Positions 5,965 to 7,261 of a stretch of 7,261 bases of DNA are shown piece after piece. The first letter of the stretch is position 1. Every line of letters begins with the position of its first letter. The DNA is taken from the NCBI GenBank assembly GCA_010028225.1, contig RGOY01000062.1, positions 1 through 7,261 of the forward strand. The letters run 5' to 3'. The translations under genes were made by a program, and so were the position numbers. This DNA comes from Actinomycetota bacterium (lineage in GTDB: Bacteria > Actinomycetota > Actinomycetes > Nanopelagicales > Nanopelagicaceae). A model generated the notes under the pieces. It was not told the DNA's origin and ran no database searches. It saw only the letters and a list, made by a program, of their open reading frames with translations.

Positions 5965-6548
5965 CCAGTTTTTACGGTTTCGAGTGTGACCTTAGAGATG
6001 TTGCGTGCATCGACAATTTGCCCGCTTTCAATGTTGTCGGGGTCGAGAACGACTTCGAACGTCGCTGAGTTGGCTGTTGAAGTGTCAGCTTCAATCCAGA
6101 CATATCCGCTTCCAACTTCTAGGAAATTCTTCCCTGCAAGATAGGAAACTCGGGCATAGTCATAGTTTGTGGCTGCATTGTCATTGGTCACATTTTGGGC
6201 CGCAGTGCCTGCCGTTGACGAGTAAACCTTGAGAACGAAGTCACTTCCAATACAGGCATCGGATATTCCGGCAACCTCGATGGAATCAAGGGTAAAAATC
6301 GCGGCGGAGTCCGAAAGGTTCACATAGCCGCTGTACGGCGTGACCGTAACTTCACTGTCACACAAAGTCGTCGTGGCCTTACCCTGGCCAAATTCCACAC
6401 CATCACTTCCAGAATTGATATTGATCTGTGCAGCAACCGTCATGCTGATACCGGCCAGGGCGCTGAGTGCGCCCAGGCCGAGGAGACCCTTGAGGAAAGG
6501 GTGTTTTCCCTTAGGGCGTTTCGGCCCTTCGAGATTCAAAATCTCCAT
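5958..6548 (-). CDS. Small secreted surface protein, probable SipW substrate (paralogue B)
   Basis: The 196-residue protein has a basic cytoplasmic N-terminus beginning MEILNLEG, a membrane-spanning signal segment (about 19-40), and a probable cleavage region at TVAAQININSG. The mature part is a beta-rich, Ser/Thr/Ala-rich domain with VEFGQG (51-56), a CDSEVTVTPYSG segment and two cysteines (63 and 99) that can pair. It shares the MEIL..EG start, the INSG..VEFGQG block, the CD..(I/V)TVTP block, the cysteine pair and a KVT(V/L)E ending with the protein encoded just upstream, so the two are paralogues. The size, the long signal segment and the SipW-type peptidase next door recall TasA/camelysin proteins, which form extracellular fibres, but I see no specific TasA motif. 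GGAG lies 8 nt ahead of the ATG. Confidence 0.82.
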   Translation of the reverse strand: MEILNLEGPKRPKGKHPFLKGLLGLGALSALAGISMTVAAQININSGSDGVEFGQGKATTTLCDSEVTVTPYSGYVNLSDSAAIFTLDSIEVAGISDACIGSDFVLKVYSSTAGTAAQNVTNDNAATNYDYARVSYLAGKNFLEVGSGYVWIEADTSTANSATFEVVLDPDNIESGQIVDARNISKVTLETVKTGS

Positions 6549-6607
6549 GTATCAGACTCCAACGATTACTGACATTGAGGTAAAAGTTTGCAACGCAATA
6601 GGCGCTA

Positions 6608-6635
6608 CAAATAAATCAACCAACAAGCGGTTGAT
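6608..6635 (-). terminator. Hairpin with T-rich tail between the two paralogues
   Basis: On the minus strand ATCAACC and GGTTGAT (6635-6629 and 6621-6615) form a perfect 7-bp stem with a 7-nt loop, followed by TTATTTG. The short AT-containing stem and interrupted T run suggest a weak, leaky terminator that would let some transcripts continue into the second paralogue and the peptidase operon. Confidence 0.5.
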
Positions 6636-6639
6636 GTCA

Positions 6640-6658
6640 AAGAGTTTGTCGAACTCTT
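6640..6658 (-). other. Hairpin overlapping the stop codon of paralogue A
   Basis: On the minus strand AAGAGTT and AACTCTT form a perfect 7-bp stem around a 5-nt loop, overlapping the TAA stop at 6659-6657. It lies just upstream of the hairpin at 6608-6635. It could protect the 3' end of the first transcript from exonucleases or act with its neighbour in termination. Confidence 0.45.
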
Positions 6659-7235
6659 ATGTATTACCTCGTGATTCGACAGTGACCTTGTAGATACTCC
6701 CAGCTGTTGCAATCGGAGTGTCAAATGTCAAAGTGAATCCGCCAGCTCGTGAAGTAATCGACGGTTTTGCGCCGCTCATATCACTCACATTGAAGGCTGC
6801 AGTCGAAACGGTTGTGTCAACGACGTTAACAGTTATCGCTGTGTAGGAATCAGATGCCGAGGCACCTCGTCCCAGATAATTCGCCGTCGTTGTTCCTGAG
6901 TCATAAGCATTGATGACGAATTCTTTTCCTCCGCAAGCCGCTGTTCGGGTATCCACATTAGCAAAGACAATCCCAGCTAGGTAGAAAGTTCCCGCAGTAT
7001 CACTTGAGTTAGTGAAGGAAGAAGTTGGTGTGACTGTGATGCTGCCATCACAAGCAGAGGCCGCAGCGAGTCCTTGACCGAACTCCACAGGACCTGAGTT
7101 GATGGTGATATTTGCAGCAAGCGTTGATCCAAGTGCGGCAAAGACTCCCATCACCGTTATTCCGAGAATTACCCGGAATGATTTCTTTTGTTTCAAAGGC
7201 ACTCGCGAAGAGCCTTCGAACCGTAGTATCTCCAT
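6657..7235 (-). CDS. Small secreted surface protein, probable SipW substrate (paralogue A)
   Basis: The 192-residue protein starts MEILRFEG, has a strongly basic stretch (11-21), a signal or membrane segment (about 22-41) and a probable cleavage region at STLAANITINSG. The mature part holds VEFGQG (50-55), CDGSITVTPTSSF (62-74) and a Cys62/Cys101 pair. Its Thr/Ser/Ala/Val-rich beta composition and lack of charge fit an exported structural subunit. It has no C-terminal anchor or LPxTG. It is first in the visible cluster and is followed by two hairpins, so it may be made in excess over the genes behind it, as expected of a major subunit. GAGG lies 10 nt ahead of the ATG. The promoter must lie beyond the right edge. 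The TasA/camelysin-like assignment is inference from layout and neighbours, not from a recognised domain. Confidence 0.82.
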   Translation of the reverse strand: MEILRFEGSSRVPLKQKKSFRVILGITVMGVFAALGSTLAANITINSGPVEFGQGLAAASACDGSITVTPTSSFTNSSDTAGTFYLAGIVFANVDTRTAACGGKEFVINAYDSGTTTANYLGRGASASDSYTAITVNVVDTTVSTAAFNVSDMSGAKPSITSRAGGFTLTFDTPIATAGSIYKVTVESRGNT

Positions 7236-7261
7236 TTTGTTTTTTCCTCATCTGTCAGTTG

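Overview
The window most resembles chromosome from a low-GC member of the Actinomycetota, possibly a freshwater acI/Nanopelagicales-type organism. The phylum call rests mainly on a RodZ-like HTH/DUF4115 gene directly followed by the start of rimO, a gene order known from actinobacteria. The genus-level guess rests only on moderate base composition and protein style. Every convincing gene lies on the minus strand, so transcription runs from the right end of the window to the left.

The right and central part (7235 down to 2734) is a compact cell-surface locus. In transcription order it holds two paralogous small secreted proteins, a SipW/Sec11-type signal peptidase with an Ser-His-Asp active site, a signal-peptide-bearing polytopic membrane protein, and a secreted collagen-like protein. 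The last four genes are tightly packed or overlapping. The first two are separated by two hairpins that could make a partial terminator. The layout suggests subunits, their dedicated processing enzyme, a membrane assembly partner and a fibrous component, that is, a TasA/camelysin-like surface fibre or coat system of a type I do not recognise by name.

The middle part (2686 down to 1484) holds a cytoplasmic protein with a strongly basic, histone-H1-like tail and a one-TM 122-residue protein. The latter looks like a shortened signal peptidase that has lost its catalytic residues. Next come the RodZ-like gene (1346-618) and the first 39 or so codons of rimO (from 596).

At about 475-492 rimO stops matching its family and runs into unrelated sequence. 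That sequence holds the 5'-truncated remainder of another gene, a near-consensus extended -10 sigma-70 promoter with a perfect palindrome just upstream, and the start of an unknown protein running off the left edge. Two genes cut at the same point means either a real recombination or insertion breakpoint, perhaps with phage or other mobile DNA, or a chimeric assembly join. The sequence alone cannot decide which. No tRNA, rRNA, CRISPR array, integrase or transposase is visible, and no gene-free stretch exceeds 300 bases.
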